Source: Sulfurimicrobium sp963779055 (GTDB taxonomy: Bacteria > Pseudomonadota > Gammaproteobacteria > Burkholderiales > Sulfuricellaceae). Taken from it: DNA of 64,000 nucleotides. The position numbers and the translations under genes are program-made. This document shows, in pieces, positions 45,362 to 55,500 of the stretch (positions are counted from its first letter, which is position 1; each line of letters starts with the position of its first letter). The notes beneath the pieces were generated by a model. That model was not told where the DNA came from and made no database searches. It was given only the letters and a program-made list of their open reading frames with translations. The stretch covers positions 434,001-498,000 of the forward strand of contig CAVZWN010000005.1 in assembly GCA_963779055.1 (NCBI GenBank), given 5' to 3'.

Positions 45362-48253
45362 ATGAACGCTCAGGTACAGTTCGAAAACCACGACAAACAG
45401 GAAGTTAAAAACACAACCTGTTACATGTGCGCCTGCCGTTGCGGCATTCGCGTCACGCTGAAAAATGGCGAGGTGCGCTACATTCAGGGCAACCCGGATC
45501 ACCCACTCAACCAGGGCGTCATTTGCGCCAAGGGTTCGTCCGGCATCATGAAGCAGTATTCCCCGGCACGCCTTACCAAGCCGCTGCGCCGCAAACCGGG
45601 CAGCGAGCGCGGAGCGGGCGAGTTTGAGGCAATCTCCTGGGATGAAGCGTTCGACATGATGGAGCAACGGCTGGCCCAGATTCGTTCCACAGACCCGAAG
45701 AAATTCGCCCTTTTCACCGGGCGCGACCAGATGCAGGCGCTGACCGGCCTGTTCGCCAAGCAGTTCGGCACGCCCAACTATGCCGCTCACGGCGGTTTCT
45801 GCTCGGTCAACATGGCGGCGGGCATGATCTACACCATCGGCGGCTCGTTCTGGGAATTCGGCGGGCCCGATCTCGATCGCGCCAAGCTTTTCGTGATGAT
45901 CGGCACTGCCGAGGATCATCATTCCAACCCGATGAAAATCGCCTTGTCCAAGTTCAAGCGCAACGGCGGCCGCTTCATTTCGATCAACCCGGTTCGCACC
46001 GGCTATTCCGCCATCGCCGACGAATGGATACCGATCCGCCCGGGCACGGATGGCGCGCTGCTGCAGGCTCTGACTCACGAGATCATCCGCCAGGGCCTGT
46101 ACGACCGCGACTTTCTGGTGCAGTACTCGAATGCAGCCGAACTGGTGAACCTGGACGAATCCAGCAGCGAATACGGCATGTTTGTGCGCACCGAAGTGCC
46201 AGAGGAAGAAGGCTGCTTCGACCCTCAGAACAAACTGTGGTGGGATCGCAACAGCAACAAGCCGGTGGTGACCCATGCACCGGACGCAGACCCCTTCCTG
46301 CTGGGCGAATTCCAGCTCAAGGACGGCACACCACTCAAACCCGCATTTCAGTTGCTGAAGGAGCGGGTCAATGACTACAGCCCGGAATGGGCAGAAAGCA
46401 TTACCGGCGTTCCTGCCGAAACCATCCGCCGCCTGGCACACGAGATGGGTGTCACCGCGCGCGACCAGCGCATCGAGCTGCCCATTGCCTGGACCGACAC
46501 CTGGGGCAAGGAACACGAGACCATTACCGGCAACCCGGTTGCCTTTCATGCCATGCGGGGCCTGGCAGCCCACTCCAACGGCTTTCAGACCATACGCTCG
46601 CTGGCCATTCTGATGTCGCTGCTCGGCACCATCGACCGCCCCGGCGGCTTTCGGCACAAGGTGCCTTTCCCGCGCCCCATTCCACCCTGCGCCAAGACAC
46701 CCAAGGGGCCGGAAGGCGTGCGCCCGAATATGCCGCTGGACGGCATGGCGCTGGGCTGGCCGGCAGAACCGGACGACCTGTTCGTGGACGAAAATGGCCA
46801 ACCGGTACGCATCGACAAGGCATTTTCCTGGGAGCACCCGCTGGCTGTGCATGGCCTGATGCATAACGTCATCACCAACGCATGGCGCGGCGACCCCTAC
46901 ACCATCGACACCCTGCTGATTTTCATGTCGAACATGGCATGGAACTCCACCATGAATACCGTTTCGGTGCGCGACATGCTCAACGACAAGCGTGAGGACG
47001 GCGAATACAAGATCCCGTTCCTGATCGTGTGCGATGCTTTCCACTCCGAAATGACCGCCTTCGCAGATCTGGTGCTGCCGGACACTTCCTATCTGGAACG
47101 CCATGATGTGATGTCCATCCTCGACCGGCCGATTTCCGAATTCGACGGCCCGGTGGATGCGGTGCGCATCCCGATCGTGCCCCCAAAGGGCGATTGCAAG
47201 CCCTTCCAGGAAGTGCTGATCGAGCTGGGGACGCGCCTGAAACTGCCCGCTTTCACACAACCGGACGGCGCACGCAAATATCGCGACTACCCTGACTTCA
47301 TCGTCAACTACGAGACGGAACCCGGCTCCGGCATCGGCTTCCTCTCCGGCTGGCGTGGCAAGGGCGGCGAGAAAACCATGCGCGGCGAGCCCAACCCGCG
47401 CCAGTGGGAAATGTACGCCCAGAATGGCGGCTTTTTCCATTACGAGCTGCCGCGCTCCTATCAGTACATGCGCAACTGGAACCAGGGCTATCTGGAATGG
47501 GCGCAGCGCAACCGTATCACGCGCTACGCCGAGCCGATTTCGATCCATATCTATTCGGAAGTGCTGCAGAAATTCCGCATGGCCGCGCAGGGCAGGACAG
47601 ACGGCCGCCAGCCGCCGCCGCATCTGAAAAAACGCATCGAGACCTATTTCGACCCGCTGCCGTTTTATTACGAGACGCTCGAGTCCCAGCTCTCCGACAC
47701 CCAGAAGTACCCGCTCAATGCCATTACGCAACGGCCCATGGCGATGTATCACTCGTGGGATTCGCAGAACGCCTGGCTACGTCAGATCCACGCCCACAAT
47801 TTCCTCTTCGTCAATCCAAAAACCGCAGCCGCGCAGGGTATCGCCGACGGTGGCTGGATGTGGACCGAGTCCATGCATGGCAAGGTACGCTGCATGTGCC
47901 GCTACTCCGAGGCGGTAGAGCCGGGCACGGTATGGACCTGGAACGCCATCGGCAAGGCTGCTGGCGCCTGGGGTCTGGATGCCGATGCCAACGAGTCGCA
48001 AAAGGGCTTCCTGCTCAATCACCTGATCGGCGAAGAACTGCCGCCTCACGAGGCCGGCGACCATCTCTCCAACTCCGACCCGATCACCGGGCAGGCCGGC
48101 TGGTTCGACGTGCGGGTGCGCATCTACCCCGCCGAAGAGGGTGAGCCGCAACAAACCTCGCCGCAATTCGCGCCCCTCAAACCGGCACCGGGAATGACGC
48201 AAAAGAGACCGAACTGGTTTGCCTTCTTTGCCGGAAAAGGAGACTGGAAATGA
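45362..48253 (+). CDS. soeA: Sulfite dehydrogenase (quinone) molybdopterin subunit SoeA
   Basis: This 963-residue member of the DMSO reductase family would oxidise sulfite to sulfate in the cytoplasm, feeding electrons through SoeB and SoeC to quinone. The N-terminal 4Fe-4S site is CYMCACRCGIRV plus VICAKGSSG. Molybdopterin-domain blocks follow: TGRDQMQALTGLFAKQFG, HGGFCSVNMAAG (Cys probable Mo ligand) and GTAEDHHSNPMK. There is no Tat signal at the N-terminus, which fits a cytoplasmic Soe and argues against a periplasmic PsrA/PhsA. soeB overlaps by four bases. Confidence 0.9.
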   Translation: MNAQVQFENHDKQEVKNTTCYMCACRCGIRVTLKNGEVRYIQGNPDHPLNQGVICAKGSSGIMKQYSPARLTKPLRRKPGSERGAGEFEAISWDEAFDMMEQRLAQIRSTDPKKFALFTGRDQMQALTGLFAKQFGTPNYAAHGGFCSVNMAAGMIYTIGGSFWEFGGPDLDRAKLFVMIGTAEDHHSNPMKIALSKFKRNGGRFISINPVRTGYSAIADEWIPIRPGTDGALLQALTHEIIRQGLYDRDFLVQYSNAAELVNLDESSSEYGMFVRTEVPEEEGCFDPQNKLWWDRNSNKPVVTHAPDADPFLLGEFQLKDGTPLKPAFQLLKERVNDYSPEWAESITGVPAETIRRLAHEMGVTARDQRIELPIAWTDTWGKEHETITGNPVAFHAMRGLAAHSNGFQTIRSLAILMSLLGTIDRPGGFRHKVPFPRPIPPCAKTPKGPEGVRPNMPLDGMALGWPAEPDDLFVDENGQPVRIDKAFSWEHPLAVHGLMHNVITNAWRGDPYTIDTLLIFMSNMAWNSTMNTVSVRDMLNDKREDGEYKIPFLIVCDAFHSEMTAFADLVLPDTSYLERHDVMSILDRPISEFDGPVDAVRIPIVPPKGDCKPFQEVLIELGTRLKLPAFTQPDGARKYRDYPDFIVNYETEPGSGIGFLSGWRGKGGEKTMRGEPNPRQWEMYAQNGGFFHYELPRSYQYMRNWNQGYLEWAQRNRITRYAEPISIHIYSEVLQKFRMAAQGRTDGRQPPPHLKKRIETYFDPLPFYYETLESQLSDTQKYPLNAITQRPMAMYHSWDSQNAWLRQIHAHNFLFVNPKTAAAQGIADGGWMWTESMHGKVRCMCRYSEAVEPGTVWTWNAIGKAAGAWGLDADANESQKGFLLNHLIGEELPPHEAGDHLSNSDPITGQAGWFDVRVRIYPAEEGEPQQTSPQFAPLKPAPGMTQKRPNWFAFFAGKGDWK

Positions 48254-48981
48254 CCCAACTCGCTCTCGTCATCGACCTTAACGTGTGCGTCGGCTGCCAT
48301 GCCTGCGTCACCAACTGCAAGGAATGGAACACCTCCGGCATGGCCGGACCGCTGTCCGATTTCAACCCCTATGGCGCCGACCCGACCGGGACCTTCTTCA
48401 ACCGGGTGCAGACATTTGAAGTCGGCAGTTTCCCCAATACGGAGACCGTACACTTTCCAAAATCCTGCCTGCATTGCGAGGAGCCGCCCTGCGTGCCGGT
48501 GTGTCCGACAGGTGCATCCTACAAGCGCAAGGAAGACGGCATCGTGCTGGTGGATTACGACAAATGCATCGGCTGCAAGTATTGCTCCTGGGCCTGCCCT
48601 TACGGCGTGCGCGAAATCGACGAGAAGCAGAAGGTGATGAAGAAGTGCACTTTGTGCGTGGATCGCATCTACGACCAGGGCTTGCCGGAAAAAGAACGCA
48701 AGCCCGCCTGCGTGCTGGCCTGTCCGACCAGCGCACGCCTCTTTGGCGACGTGCACGATCCTGAGTCCGAAGTTTCTGTGGCGATCCGTGAAAGCAATGG
48801 CTACCAGCTCATGCCGGAATGGGGCACCAACCCATCCAACCATTACCTGCCGCGACGCAAGACACAGTTGCGCATCCACGACGACCAGCTGGTTCGTGCA
48901 GACAATCCGCTCAATAAAGAACGCCTGCTGCCCAAGCCGGACAAGAATGAGCCATCGCTGGACGATGCCATTTCATGGTAA
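48250..48981 (+). CDS. soeB: Sulfite dehydrogenase iron-sulfur subunit SoeB
   Basis: This 243-residue ferredoxin-like electron-transfer subunit has four Cys clusters for four 4Fe-4S centres: CVGCHACVTNCKEW, CLHCEEPPCVPVCPTGA, CIGCKYCSWACPYG and CTLCVDRI with a later CVLACP. It passes electrons from SoeA to SoeC. Its start overlaps the soeA stop (ATGA), so the two are translationally coupled. Confidence 0.93.
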   Translation: MTQLALVIDLNVCVGCHACVTNCKEWNTSGMAGPLSDFNPYGADPTGTFFNRVQTFEVGSFPNTETVHFPKSCLHCEEPPCVPVCPTGASYKRKEDGIVLVDYDKCIGCKYCSWACPYGVREIDEKQKVMKKCTLCVDRIYDQGLPEKERKPACVLACPTSARLFGDVHDPESEVSVAIRESNGYQLMPEWGTNPSNHYLPRRKTQLRIHDDQLVRADNPLNKERLLPKPDKNEPSLDDAISW

Positions 48982-49011
48982 TCGCTATCTGAACATATGG
49001 AGTAACAGACC

Positions 49012-49992
49012 GTGCATCCTGCTTTTTCAGTCGTCTTTCTCACCACCCTGATCGGCGTCGGTCAGGGGTTATTCCTGGCCTTGTATACCGGCCAGGTGTA
49101 CGCCCTGTTCCAGGTGCTTTCCGCACAGGGAGACCACAGGTTTTATGCCGTGGGAAGTATCATCGTTCTGGCCTTTCTGGCAGCGGGACTGGTGGCTTCA
49201 TTTTTCCACCTCGGACGCCCTGAGCGCGCCTGGCGTGCCGCCAGCCAGTGGCGGACATCATGGCTTTCCCGGGAAGTGATCGTGCTGCCCTTGTTCATGG
49301 CCTGCGTGTTCATGTATGGCATGGCACATTACTTCAGCTGGGATACCCCTCTGTTCACGCTGGGAGAAGCCCTGCAGGTCGATCTGATCATGCTGCTCGG
49401 CGCCATCGGCACATTGCTGTGCTTCGCCTTGTTCGTCTGCACCGGCATGATCTATGCCTGCCTGCGTTTTCTGCAGGAATGGCATACCCCGCTAACGGTC
49501 AGCAACTTCATATTACTAGGCGGCGCATCCGGCTTTGCACTTGCCACCGCCTACGCCGCAATCGCCGCGCCCGAGCTCACCGGTTTTTACGGCAAGTGGA
49601 CGCTCATCATCACACTGCTCGCCTTTGCATCGCGTCTCGCATCGCTGGTAAGGAATCACAAGCTGAAACCGAAATCCACCCTGCAAAGCGCCATCGGCGT
49701 GCGCCACACCAAAATTGCACAAAAAGCCCAGGGGTTCATGGGCGGGTCATTCAATACGCGGGAGTTCTTCCACGGCAAATCACCCGCCATGCTGCGCTCG
49801 GTAAAATGGCTATTCATTATTCTGACCTTCGCCCTGCCCCTGATTTTTCTTGCCTGGAGCCTGTCGATCAATTCAGCCAGCATGCTGGTGCTGACGTTTG
49901 CCGTGCAATATGCAGGGCTGATCGCCGAACGTTGGTTTTTTTTCGCCCAGGCCAATCATCCGCAGAACCTTTACTACCAGGCCATATCCTGA
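49012..49992 (+). CDS. soeC: Sulfite dehydrogenase membrane anchor SoeC
   Basis: This 326-residue DmsC-like protein has about eight membrane helices, the first being HPAFSVVFLTTLIGVGQGLF. It anchors SoeAB to the cytoplasmic face of the inner membrane and delivers electrons to quinone. The start is GTG at 49012, 30 bases after soeB. It has FFHLGRPERAWRAASQWRTS, typical of DmsC/NrfD-like anchors. Completes a standard soeABC operon. Confidence 0.9.
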   Translation: MHPAFSVVFLTTLIGVGQGLFLALYTGQVYALFQVLSAQGDHRFYAVGSIIVLAFLAAGLVASFFHLGRPERAWRAASQWRTSWLSREVIVLPLFMACVFMYGMAHYFSWDTPLFTLGEALQVDLIMLLGAIGTLLCFALFVCTGMIYACLRFLQEWHTPLTVSNFILLGGASGFALATAYAAIAAPELTGFYGKWTLIITLLAFASRLASLVRNHKLKPKSTLQSAIGVRHTKIAQKAQGFMGGSFNTREFFHGKSPAMLRSVKWLFIILTFALPLIFLAWSLSINSASMLVLTFAVQYAGLIAERWFFFAQANHPQNLYYQAIS

Positions 49993-50024
49993 CCGGGCCA
50001 GAAATACTCCGCATATTGAAGGGT

Positions 50025-50052
50025 TTGCATAATAGTCGAAACTTGGTATATT
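50025..50052 (+). promoter_or_regulatory. Promoter for rhodanese gene
   Basis: A -35-like TTGCAT (50025-50030) and -10 TATATT (50047-50052) are 16 bases apart, 43 bases before the rhodanese ATG, which has an AAGGAG site. It suggests the sulfur-carrier genes can be transcribed apart from soeABC. Confidence 0.55.
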
Positions 50053-50095
50053 AGCAGTTACTTAAATTCAACCTGATTTAACGCAAGGAGAAGTC

Positions 50096-50419
50096 ATGTT
50101 TGGCATTCCGGAAATCGATATTAGCGGCCTGGAAAAGCTCAAGTCGGAAGGCAAGGTCAAGCTGATCGACGTTCGCTCGGAAGGTGAAGTTGCGCGCGGT
50201 TATATCGAAGGCGCCGAACACATTCCCATGCACCTCATCCCGATCAGGGCTGGTGAATTCTGCGCGCAAACACCGACTGTATTTTATTGCCAGAGTGGCG
50301 CACGCTCTGGCCAGGTCACGGCATTTATGTCGCAACAGGGTTTCAGCAACGTGATGAATCTGCAAGGCGGCATCATGGCCTGGATGCGTTCTGGACAGAT
50401 GCTGGCCAGCCGAGCCTAA
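50096..50419 (+). CDS. rhd: Single-domain rhodanese, sulfurtransferase
   Basis: This 107-residue cytoplasmic sulfurtransferase carries a persulfide on Cys65 in the active loop YCQSGARSGQ. Other family blocks are LIDVRSEGEVARGYIEGA and MNLQGGIMAW. In sulfur oxidisers the neighbouring set rhodanese-TusA-DsrE2 relays sulfane sulfur in the cytoplasm, starting from low-molecular-weight thiol persulfides. The gene order here fits that role. Confidence 0.9.
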   Translation: MFGIPEIDISGLEKLKSEGKVKLIDVRSEGEVARGYIEGAEHIPMHLIPIRAGEFCAQTPTVFYCQSGARSGQVTAFMSQQGFSNVMNLQGGIMAWMRSGQMLASRA

Positions 50420-50499
50420 ATTTTAGGTTGCAATAATCACACAAACTATAAATAATCGTTTTTTTCGTTGGTAACAATTAACCTGCTTAGGAGACTTAC

Positions 50500-50727
50500 A
50501 TGAATGCTGATAAAGAACTGGATGCACGCGGCCTGAACTGCCCACTGCCAATTTTGCGCGCCAAGAAGGCACTGGCTGAAATCGGTTCCGGTCAGGTACT
50601 GAAAATTCTGTCTACCGATCCAGGTTCCGTGAAAGACTTCCAGGCTTTCGCCAAGCAGACTGGCAATGAATTGATGTCTTCCACCGAAGCCGGTGGCGAG
50701 TACACCTTCTTCATGAAAAAGAAATAA
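50500..50727 (+). CDS. tusA: TusA sulfur-carrier protein
   Basis: This 75-residue sulfur carrier has the hallmark RGLNCPLPILRAKKAL with the active Cys14 in a CPxP motif, and GSVKDFQAFAKQTGNEL at the back. It would take sulfur from the rhodanese and pass it on to DsrE2 or the sulfur-oxidising machinery. The 80 bases upstream (50420-50499) hold an AT-rich stretch and an AGGAG site. Confidence 0.95.
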   Translation: MNADKELDARGLNCPLPILRAKKALAEIGSGQVLKILSTDPGSVKDFQAFAKQTGNELMSSTEAGGEYTFFMKKK

Positions 50728-50796
50728 TAAAAAATTACCGAACAGAAACATGCGTCCGCTAATACTCATAAATAGACAGCAACAAGGGGTTTAGAG

Positions 50797-51309
50797 ATGG
50801 ATGATCAAAAGAAACTAACGATTATTGCCACCAAAGGGACGCTGGACTGGGCCTATCCGCCCTTCATCCTGGCTTCCACGGCATCGGCACTGGGCTACGA
50901 AGCAACGATTTTTTTCACCTTTTACGGCCTGCAGTGCTTGCGCAAGGATCTTTCCTGCCTGAAGATCAGCCCCCTGGGTAACCCCGGCATGCCGATGAAG
51001 ATGCCGTTCGGGCCGAAATGGTTCAAGGATATCAACTGGAACATCCCGAACATTATCCAGGCATCCATTCCCTGGTATGAGGACGTTGCCACCGCACTGA
51101 TGAAAAAAACCATCGCCAACAACGGCGTGGCTACCATCGCGGAATTGCGGGAGTTGTGCCAGGAAGCGGAAGTCAAGTTTCTGGCTTGCCAGATGACCGT
51201 GGAACTGTTTGGTTTCGAGCATAGCGACTTCATCGACGGCATTGAATACGTCGGTGCAGCCACCTACTTCGAATATGGCGGCGAAGCAGACATCAGCCTG
51301 TTCATCTAA
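50797..51309 (+). CDS. dsrE2: DsrE2-type sulfurtransferase-like protein
   Basis: This 170-residue protein of the DsrE/DsrF-like family starts KLTIIATKGTLDWAYPPFIL and has three Cys blocks: YGLQCLRKDLSC and VKFLACQMTVELFGF, the last holding the conserved reactive Cys. One or two hydrophobic segments suggest membrane association. It is always found beside tusA and rhodanese in this type of sulfur oxidiser, where it is thought to move sulfane sulfur. A terminator follows at 51331-51355. Confidence 0.92.
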   Translation: MDDQKKLTIIATKGTLDWAYPPFILASTASALGYEATIFFTFYGLQCLRKDLSCLKISPLGNPGMPMKMPFGPKWFKDINWNIPNIIQASIPWYEDVATALMKKTIANNGVATIAELRELCQEAEVKFLACQMTVELFGFEHSDFIDGIEYVGAATYFEYGGEADISLFI

Positions 51310-51330
51310 CAGATCTGGCTGAATCCGAAA

Positions 51331-51355
51331 AAACCGGCCTTGCGCCGGTTTTTTT
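51331..51355 (+). terminator. Rho-independent terminator after dsrE2
   Basis: AAACCGGC (51331-51338) and GCCGGTTT (51344-51351) form an eight-base stem with a five-base loop, followed by a T run to 51355. It ends the rhodanese-tusA-dsrE2 transcript. The following 145 bases before the efflux gene hold nothing recognisable. Confidence 0.92.
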
Positions 51356-51500
51356 CGTCCATACAATACCCCGTATCCGGCTACCCAAGCTTTCTCACCG
51401 CACCGCTTCTGCACAAGCAGCAACGCACCCCCTGCCTGCTGCATGGCATACTGAGTGCCAAACTTGCTGCAACACTTCCTAGAGATACCGAACAGGAACC

Positions 51501-52583
51501 ATGATGAAGAATTCCGCCCGCCCCCGCTATGCTATTGCGGCCTGCCTGTGCGCCGCGCTCACATTGACCGGCTGCGCAAAAACCCCTGAAGAAAAAAAAT
51601 CCGGACCGCCACCCGCCATCATCACCACGACCCAGGCTGTAGCACGCGACGTCCCTGTGCTGGAGCACTCGACCGGAGAAGCAGAAAGCGCCACTGCACC
51701 CAAAATCGGCGCTGAGGTTGGCGGACGCATTATTAAAGTGCATGTGGAAATCGGCGATGCAGTCAGGAAAGGCCAATTGCTGGCGGAGATTGACGCCAGC
51801 GACTATGCAGCGGATGCCAGACGGCTCGAAGCGCAGGCAGTCTCCCAGCAGAAACTCACAGAACGCTATCGTGAGCTGGCCGGCAAGGGGTTTATCTCCC
51901 CGAGCAAAGTGGAGGAAATCGAGGCGCAGAATGTTTCATCCCGCGAACAGCTGACCCGCGCCAACAAGAACTTGTCCCGCACCCGCGTGACTTCTCCGCT
52001 GGACGGCCGCGTGGACAACCGCTTCGTATCCAACGGAGACTGGATTGACCTCGGCAAGCCCATGTTCCAGCTTTCTACCAGCGAAGCCCTGCGCATCCGC
52101 CTGCCCTTCCCGGAAACCATCGCCGAACGAATCCGGGCGGGCCAGAGCGTGACGCTATCCACGCCAACGGCACCAGGCAACAGCGTAAGCGGCACGATCG
52201 CTCAACTTCGCCCCATGGTAGGTACAACCAGCCGTTCTTTCGATGCCATTGTTGAAGTCATGAATCCGGGAAACTGGCAGCCAGGCGCCTCGGTCAATGG
52301 CGAAGTGGTGATCGAAACCCATCCCGGCGCGATCACCGTTCCCGAGCAAAGCGTTGTTCTGCGCCCGGCTGGCACGGTTGTCTATATTGTTGAAAGCGGC
52401 AAGGCGATCCAGCGCAAGGTCAGGACCGGCGTCAGGCAATCCGGCTACGTCGAGATTCTCGAAGGTCTGAATGCCGGAGAACAGATTGCAGTGGATGGTG
52501 CAGGCTACCTCACCGACCAGGCCAAGGTGGCGGTCAAACAACCAGAACAGAATGGCGCCAAGGCAGCGGAGCAAGCCCGATGA
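51501..52583 (+). CDS. RND efflux periplasmic adaptor (MFP) lipoprotein
   Basis: This 360-residue membrane-fusion protein links an RND pump to an outer-membrane channel. It begins with a lipoprotein signal (LTLTGC, lipidated Cys25). The lipoyl half-motifs are GAEVGGRIIKVHVEIGDAV and RVTSPLDGRVDNRFVSNGD, with a coiled-coil hairpin between. It overlaps the pump gene by four bases. No repressor or outer-membrane channel gene is adjacent. The exported substrate cannot be told. Confidence 0.92.
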   Translation: MMKNSARPRYAIAACLCAALTLTGCAKTPEEKKSGPPPAIITTTQAVARDVPVLEHSTGEAESATAPKIGAEVGGRIIKVHVEIGDAVRKGQLLAEIDASDYAADARRLEAQAVSQQKLTERYRELAGKGFISPSKVEEIEAQNVSSREQLTRANKNLSRTRVTSPLDGRVDNRFVSNGDWIDLGKPMFQLSTSEALRIRLPFPETIAERIRAGQSVTLSTPTAPGNSVSGTIAQLRPMVGTTSRSFDAIVEVMNPGNWQPGASVNGEVVIETHPGAITVPEQSVVLRPAGTVVYIVESGKAIQRKVRTGVRQSGYVEILEGLNAGEQIAVDGAGYLTDQAKVAVKQPEQNGAKAAEQAR

Positions 52584-55500
52584 CGCTGCCGGAACTTTCC
52601 ATCAAGCGCCATGTGTTCGCCTACATGATGTCGGCTGTGCTGGTGCTGTTCGGCATCATCAGCTACCAGCGGCTGGGGATTGACCGTTTCCCTCATATCG
52701 AATTTCCAATTGTGTCGGTCTCCACCACGCAGAAAGGCGCCAACCCGGAAATCATCGACGCCTCCATCACCAACCTGATCGAAACCGCTGTCAACAGCAT
52801 TCCGGGCATCGAACACATCAACTCCACCTCGTCGCCCGGCGTCTCAACCGTCGCCATCACTTTCAGTCTGAACAAGGACGTGGACATTGCCTTCAACGAA
52901 GTCCAGGCAAAAATCAATCAGGTGCTGAAAAACCTGCCCAAGGATGCCGACCCGCCGGTCGTAGCCAAGGTGGAAACCAATACCAGCCCCATCATGTGGG
53001 TGGCATTGCAGGGTGACCGCACCCAGCAGCAGCTCAACCAGTACGCCCGCAACATCATCAAGAAACGCCTGGAAACCATCGATGGCGTCGGTGAAGTACG
53101 TCTTGGCGGGCGCCGTGACCGCACCATCCGGGTCAATATTCTCCCGGCCCGGCTGGCGGCACTGAACGTAACCTCACAGGATCTCGTCGCTGCCTTTGGC
53201 CGCGAGCATATCCAGATGCCGGGCGGTTTCGTGACCGGGGCAAAAACCGAATACCTGCTCAAGCTGGATCTGGAGTTCCACCAGCCATCAGAGCTGGGCG
53301 AGATGATCGTCGCCTACCGCGATGGTGCGCCGATCCGCCTGAAACAGGTGGCCGAAATCGAGGACGGCCTGGCCGATTACCGCCAGATGGCCCGTTTCAA
53401 CGGTGAGTCCACCGTGGGCATCGGCATCGTCAAGGTGGCCAACGGCAATACCGTGGCGGTGATTGACGCGGTGCAGCAACGCCTCGACAACGAAATCATT
53501 CCGCAGCTGCCGCCCGGCATGACCATCAAGCTGGCAACCAACGATGCCATTTTCATCAAGGAGATGGTCAAGTCCCTGCAGGAACACCTGATCGAAGGCA
53601 CGCTGCTGGCTTCCCTGATCGTGCTGATTTTTCTCAAAAGCCTGCGTTCGACCATCATCATTGCCGTGGCCATCCCGGTTTCGCTGCTGGGCGCGATCTC
53701 GGTGATGTATTTCGCCGGCTTCACCTTCAATTCGCTGACCATGCTCGCCTTGCTGCTGCTGATCGGCGTGGTGGTGGATGATGCCATCGTGGTGCTGGAA
53801 AACATTTTCCGCCACCGCGAAAGCATCGACAAGGATCCGGTCACGGCAGCCCTTTCCGGCAGCCGTGAAGTGGTATTCGCCGTGCTGGCGGCCACGCTCG
53901 CCCTGGTATCCATCTTTGCCCCGGTCATGTTCCTGGGCGGCATTATCGGCCAGTTCTTCAAATCTTTTGCGGTGGTGGTCACTTTCGGCGTGCTGGTGTC
54001 GCTGTTCGTCTCGCTGACGCTGACCCCGATGCTGTGCTCGCGCTATCTCAAGGTGGAAAAACAGCATGGCAGGCTGTATTACGCTCTCGATAGTATCTTT
54101 AATGCCATGGACCGCTTCTACCGTTCCATGCTCGGCCATGCCCTGGCCCATCGCTGGAAGATCGTGCTGTTGACCCTCATTATCGTCGTCGCCTCTGGCT
54201 GGTTCTTTGCCAACGTAGGCAAGACCTTCGTGCCGGAGGAAGACGAGGGGCGTTTCATGGTGCTGGTAAAAACACCACTGGGGTCGAGTATCGACTACAC
54301 CGACAGCCGCCTCAGGGAAGTGGAGAAGGTGCTCGCGAAGCATCCGGAAATCGCCAGCTACTTCGCCGCAATTGGCCTGGGCCAGGCGGGCCAGGTGAAT
54401 GAAGCCTTTGCCTCCGTGCGCATGGTCAATCGCGAAAACCGCAAGATCAAGCAATATGAGCTGATGCCCATATTGCGCAAGGAGCTGGCGCAAATCCCCG
54501 GCGTCAAGGCCTTTGCGGCGGCCGTGCCGATTGTCGGCGGGCAGAGGGGCGAACCGCTGCAATTCGTGGTTTCCGGCCCGAATCTGCAGGAAGTGGCCAG
54601 ATATTCGAAACAGCTGCTGGAAAAACTGTCCACCGAGCAGACGCTGGGCCGTATCGACATGAACCTCCAGCTCGACCTGCCGCAACTGGTCATGGAGCTT
54701 GACCGCGCACGCGCGGCCAGCCTGGGCCTTTCCGCCAGCGAGGTGGCAGCAGCGGTGAACATGCTAACCGGGGGTATCGACGTGGCGCGCTACAACGACA
54801 TACCGGGAGACGGGGAACGCTACTACATCCGGCTCAAGGCCAAGACCGGTGAATTCAGCCAGCCCTCGGATCTTTCCAAGGTCTACCTGCGCAGCGCAGG
54901 CGGCCAGCTGGTGCGCCTGGACACGGTTGCGAGCTTCAAGCAGACCCTGGGGGCCGCCACCATCGGGCGCATGGATCTGCAGTATGCCGGCCAGTTCTTC
55001 GCCACGCCCACCATCCCCCTGGGCGAAGCAGTAGGGATCGTGCAGGCCGCCGCGAAGGAACTGCTGCCCATGGGCTATAGCATCAAAATGGTGGGGCAGG
55101 CCGAGGAGTTCGGCAAAACTGTCGGCTACATGATCTTTGCCTTCACCCTGGCGCTGATCCTGCTCTACATGGTGCTCGCCAGCCAGTTCAACTCCTTCGT
55201 CCAGCCCTTCATCATCATGGTGGCGCAGCCGCTGGCCATCATCGGCGGGGTGATGGCCCTGTGGCTGTTCAATCACACCCTGAACATCTACTCCATGATC
55301 GGGCTGGTGCTGCTGATCGGACTGGTGGCGAAAAACTCCATTCTGCTGGTGGACCTGACCAACCAGCAACGGGAAGAAGGAAAAAGAATCGACGACGCAC
55401 TGCGCGAAGCATGCCCGATCCGCATGCGCCCGGTGCTGATGACTTCGCTCACCGTCATTCTGGCTTTGCTGCCGGCAGCACTAGGGTTGGGCGCAGGTGC

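Noticed and set aside
45359..47752. 797-codon open frame on the minus strand
   Set aside because: It is the antisense shadow of soeA, whose motifs and frame are certain; the protein has no recognisable domain.
53288..54685. 465-codon minus-strand open frame
   Set aside because: It lies wholly inside the RND pump gene, is His/Gln-rich in the way antisense frames of GC-rich genes are, and has no family features.
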